Below, piece by piece: positions 6,095 to 8,005 of a stretch of DNA of 8,005 nt. Both the position numbers and the translations under genes were made by a program. Origin of the DNA: Candidatus Symbiothrix sp. (GTDB lineage Bacteria > Bacteroidota > Bacteroidia > Bacteroidales > Azobacteroidaceae); assembly GCA_031284765.1 (NCBI GenBank), contig JAITXK010000142.1:1-8005 (forward strand), written 5' to 3'. Positions within the stretch are counted from its first letter, which is position 1; each line of letters starts with the position of its first letter. Below the pieces are notes generated by a model. It was not told the DNA's origin, did no database searches, and saw only the letters and a program-made list of their open reading frames with translations.

Positions 6095-7463
6095 ACGCTT
6101 CTTTTGGATTCTTTTGGTGGTGTCTTTCTGTTTATTCACCGTTTGTAAAAAGACAGACCGCGTATCGGAAAGAGATTTTCCTGAAATAAAGGAGGAGGGT
6201 GAATTGCGCGTGCTGACTTTGTCCGGTTCGATGACCTATTTCATGTACAAGGGCGAACCCAAAGGCTATGAATACGAATTGCTGCGCGATTTTGCCGACA
6301 GTCATCAATTGAAATTGCAGATTAAATTAGCGGAAAACGAAACCAAACTGACCCAAATGCTGCTCAACGGCGAAGGCGATGTCATTGCCTGCAACATCCC
6401 GATAACCAATGAAGGAAAGGAAAACCTGCTGTATTGCGGGAGCAAAAGCATCAACCGGCAAGTGTTGATTCAATGTGCCAATCGGGGCACGCTCCTGCGC
6501 GATGTTACCGATTTGATTGGAAAAGAAATTTTTGTGATTCATGACAGCAAATACTACCATCGTTTAAACCATTTGAATAACGAGTTGGGCGGTGGAATCC
6601 ACATTCGTACGATTGATAAAGATACGATATCGGTCGAAGATTTGATTGAAATGGTGTCCAAGGGAGAAATTACTTATACGGTCAGCGATTGGGATATGGC
6701 CAAGTTGAACAAGACGTATTTTCATAATCTCAATATAAACTTAACCATCAGTCATCCGCAACCTTCGTCATGGGCGGTCAAGCAATCGACTCCCGCATTG
6801 GCGGCGGCGATTGATACATGGTTTGAGGAAACTCAAAATACGCCTCGTTATAAAGGCATTATCAAACGATACTTCGAGATGAGCAAAATGCCGGGAGATG
6901 AACCGGCGCCGCTTATGAGTCCCACTCAAATCTCACCTTACGATGTTTTTTTCAAAAAACAGGCATCAGTCATTCATTGGGATTGGCGGTTGCTGGCTTC
7001 AATCGCTTTTCAGGAATCCAAGTTTTACACCGACCGTGTATCGTGGGCGGGTGCAACGGGATTGATGGGATTGATGCCGAGGACGGCAGAAATATTCGGC
7101 TTGTCGTCCGATAGTCTGATTTATCCGGAATCAAGTATCCGGACTGCCGTGCTGTTAATCAAGCGGCTGAATCGTTCTTTTTCTTCCGTGCAAGACGAAA
7201 ATGAACGGATTAAATTTATTTTGGCGGCCTATAATGCGGGGTCGGGACATATTTACGATGCACAGGCATTGGCAAAGACTCACGGCAAAAATCCGGCGGT
7301 TTGGAGCGATAATGTGGAAGAATATCTCAAACTGAAAAGCCTGCCGGAATATTATAACGACCCGGTTTGCAAACAGGGATATTTCAGGGCGGCGGAAACT
7401 GTCAATTATGTGCAGGCTGTGTTGGAGCGGTGGGAGTATTATAAAATGAAGGTAATGAAGTAA
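6066..7463 (+). CDS. mltF: MltF-like lytic transglycosylase: periplasmic solute-binding domain plus SLT domain
   Basis: The product cleaves the MurNAc-GlcNAc bond of peptidoglycan to form 1,6-anhydro ends, acting in the periplasm while anchored to a membrane. From the ATG at 6066 it has 465 residues. Residues 1-27 form a charged start (KRNKR) and a hydrophobic stretch ending at Cys22 or Cys27. Residues about 45-270 resemble a family 3 solute-binding domain (GELRVLTLSGSMTYFMYKGE, GYEYELLRDFA, GEGDVIACNIPIT), as in E. coli MltF. Residues about 290-455 are a family 1 SLT domain with the catalytic Glu317 in AFQESKF, then GATGLMGLMPRTA and ILAAYNAGSGHI. A TTG at 6057 would add three residues; I prefer the ATG. 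The gene overlaps the permease by 29 bp, and its last codons lie in the ATGAA repeat shared with ogt. The Cys27 context (FTVC, then KK) is a poor lipobox, so it may be a lipoprotein or simply membrane-anchored. Confidence 0.93.
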   Translation: MVYDGLKRNKRFFWILLVVSFCLFTVCKKTDRVSERDFPEIKEEGELRVLTLSGSMTYFMYKGEPKGYEYELLRDFADSHQLKLQIKLAENETKLTQMLLNGEGDVIACNIPITNEGKENLLYCGSKSINRQVLIQCANRGTLLRDVTDLIGKEIFVIHDSKYYHRLNHLNNELGGGIHIRTIDKDTISVEDLIEMVSKGEITYTVSDWDMAKLNKTYFHNLNINLTISHPQPSSWAVKQSTPALAAAIDTWFEETQNTPRYKGIIKRYFEMSKMPGDEPAPLMSPTQISPYDVFFKKQASVIHWDWRLLASIAFQESKFYTDRVSWAGATGLMGLMPRTAEIFGLSSDSLIYPESSIRTAVLLIKRLNRSFSSVQDENERIKFILAAYNAGSGHIYDAQALAKTHGKNPAVWSDNVEEYLKLKSLPEYYNDPVCKQGYFRAAETVNYVQAVLERWEYYKMKVMK

Positions 7464-7506
7464 TGAAAGAAATGAAGATAATAAAAAAATGAAAAGAATG
7501 AAGGAA
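7446..7506 (+). repeat. Degenerate 8-9 bp tandem repeat (ATGAAnnnn) across the mltF-ogt junction
   Basis: Seven head-to-tail units can be aligned: ATGAAGGTA, ATGAAGTA, ATGAAAGAA, ATGAAGATA, ATAAAAAA, ATGAAAAGA and ATGAAGGAA. Six of the seven begin with ATGAA, at 7446, 7455, 7463, 7472, 7489 and 7498. The array encodes the last residues of MltF and its TAA stop, makes up the whole 25-bp spacer, and encodes both candidate starts and the first six residues of the methyltransferase. The plus strand is almost entirely purine with scattered T. Confidence 0.7.
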
Positions 7507-7959
7507 ATACATTATTATCAATCTCCGGTTGGTTGTTTGGCGATTGGTGTAGAAGAGGGGGCTTTGACTTCCTTGCAGTTCAGTAATGAAAAAGCTTCTG
7601 TTGAAAGGCCTGTCCGCCCGCTTCTTCAGGAAACGTGTAAACAGTTGGACGAATATTTTGCGGGAAAGCGCAGTGTTTTTGAACTTCCCCTTGCTTTCGA
7701 AGGGACGGCTTTTCAACAAAAAGTGTGGAAGGAATTGCAACTCATTCCTTTCGGGCAGACGATTAGTTATGCGCAATTGGCTCAGGCGGTCGGTAATCCG
7801 AAGGCTTGCCGGGCGGTGGGTTCAGCCAACGGCAGAAATCCGATTGCGATTATTGTGCCTTGTCATCGGGTAATTAATGCTAATGGCGGTTTGGGCGGGT
7901 ATGCTTATGGTTTGGAAGTAAAAAGCAGATTGTTGGAATTGGAGCGGGAGGGTGTCTAA
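7489..7959 (+). CDS. ogt: Methylated-DNA--[protein]-cysteine S-methyltransferase (Ogt/MGMT type)
   Basis: The cytoplasmic suicide repair protein moves the alkyl group from O6-alkylguanine (and O4-alkylthymine) in DNA to its own cysteine. The 156 residues are a usual length for a stand-alone Ogt without an Ada regulatory half. An N-terminal RNase H-like domain covers about residues 1-70. The DNA-binding and active-site domain then starts at GTAFQQKVWKEL (72-83) and shows IPFGQTISYAQLAQ (86-99), CRAVGSANGRNP (107-118) with the arginine finger Arg108, and IVPCHRVIN (122-130) with the acceptor Cys125. GLGGYAYGLEVKSRLLELE closes the domain. All key residues are present. Two in-frame ATGs (7489 and 7498) lie in the repeat and both are plausible; the first is used here. 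No Shine-Dalgarno motif is evident. It follows mltF by 25 bp and may be co-transcribed, with coupling by reinitiation possible. Confidence 0.97.
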   Translation: MKRMKEIHYYQSPVGCLAIGVEEGALTSLQFSNEKASVERPVRPLLQETCKQLDEYFAGKRSVFELPLAFEGTAFQQKVWKELQLIPFGQTISYAQLAQAVGNPKACRAVGSANGRNPIAIIVPCHRVINANGGLGGYAYGLEVKSRLLELEREGV

Positions 7960-7971
7960 CAAGTAGATTTG
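7939..7971 (+). promoter_or_regulatory. Weak candidate promoter for a gene beyond the window
   Basis: TAGATTTG at 7964-7971 fits TAnnTTTG, and a TTG at 7939-7941 lies 22 bases upstream. It sits right after the ogt stop, so it could drive the next gene on the plus strand. The upstream box is in coding sequence and the spacing is long, so support is slight. Confidence 0.25.
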
Positions 7972-7988
7972 AACACGGATAAAACAGA

Positions 7989-8005
7989 AAGCACAGCTTC
8001 TTTTT
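7989..8005 (+). terminator. Possible weak intrinsic terminator after ogt, cut by the window end
   Basis: AAGC-ACA-GCTT can form a 4-bp stem with a 3-nt loop, followed by C and at least five T residues up to the last base. It lies 30 bp after the ogt stop. The stem is very short; the T run may continue outside the window. The rest of the 46-bp tail (7960-8005) shows nothing else beyond the weak promoter match. Confidence 0.25.

Noticed and set aside
7402..7776. A 124-codon minus-strand open frame across the mltF-ogt junction, with a Phe/Ile/Ser-rich stretch resembling a membrane segment
   Set aside because: The hydrophobic stretch is just the complement of the ATGAA repeat, and the rest is antisense to two clear genes.
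1..8005. Mobile element, phage, toxin-antitoxin or defence system
   Set aside because: All of the sequence is accounted for by housekeeping-type genes with short gaps; no transposase, integrase, nuclease-helicase or small toxin-like pair is visible.

Overview
The window looks like ordinary chromosomal DNA from a member of the Bacteroidota, most likely order Bacteroidales. Three things point there. The promoter-like sequences fit the Bacteroidetes consensus (TTTG near -33, TAnnTTTG near -7). None of the start codons I inspected has an evident Shine-Dalgarno sequence. The pseudouridine synthase has a long Asn/Tyr/Arg/Gly-rich N-terminal extension of the kind seen in that phylum. Base composition looks uniform, and I see no transposase, integrase, tRNA, CRISPR array or phage gene.

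Layout. Bases 1-156 (+) are the 3' end of an AraC-family regulator. It runs tail to tail into a minus-strand cluster, and the two stop codons overlap. In transcription order the cluster is purB (adenylosuccinate lyase, 4245-2899), an RsuA/RluB-family rRNA pseudouridine synthase (2880-1558) and asnS (asparaginyl-tRNA synthetase, 1547-153). Gaps are 18 and 10 bp, so this is probably one operon. It joins a purine-synthesis enzyme to two translation genes. A well-formed Bacteroidetes promoter (TTTG-N20-TACTTTTG on the minus strand) lies about 90-120 bp before purB, and a candidate terminator for the operon lies inside the AraC coding sequence.

A 217-bp divergent intergenic region (4246-4462) separates this operon from a plus-strand group. 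That group has a 14-TM APC/CAT-type amino acid permease (4463-6094), an MltF-like protein with a solute-binding domain fused to a lytic transglycosylase domain (6066-7463, overlapping the permease by 29 bp), and an Ogt/MGMT-type methylated-DNA repair protein (7489-7959). The plus-strand genes may be co-transcribed, but a possible internal promoter at the end of the permease gene could drive mltF and ogt separately.

I did not find a new biological system. The points most worth a second look are small-scale: a degenerate 8-9 bp ATGAA repeat that forms the stop, spacer and start at the mltF-ogt junction; a possible stop/start reinitiation chain within it; the internal promoter; the palindrome over the purB -33 element; and the terminator candidate inside a convergent gene.
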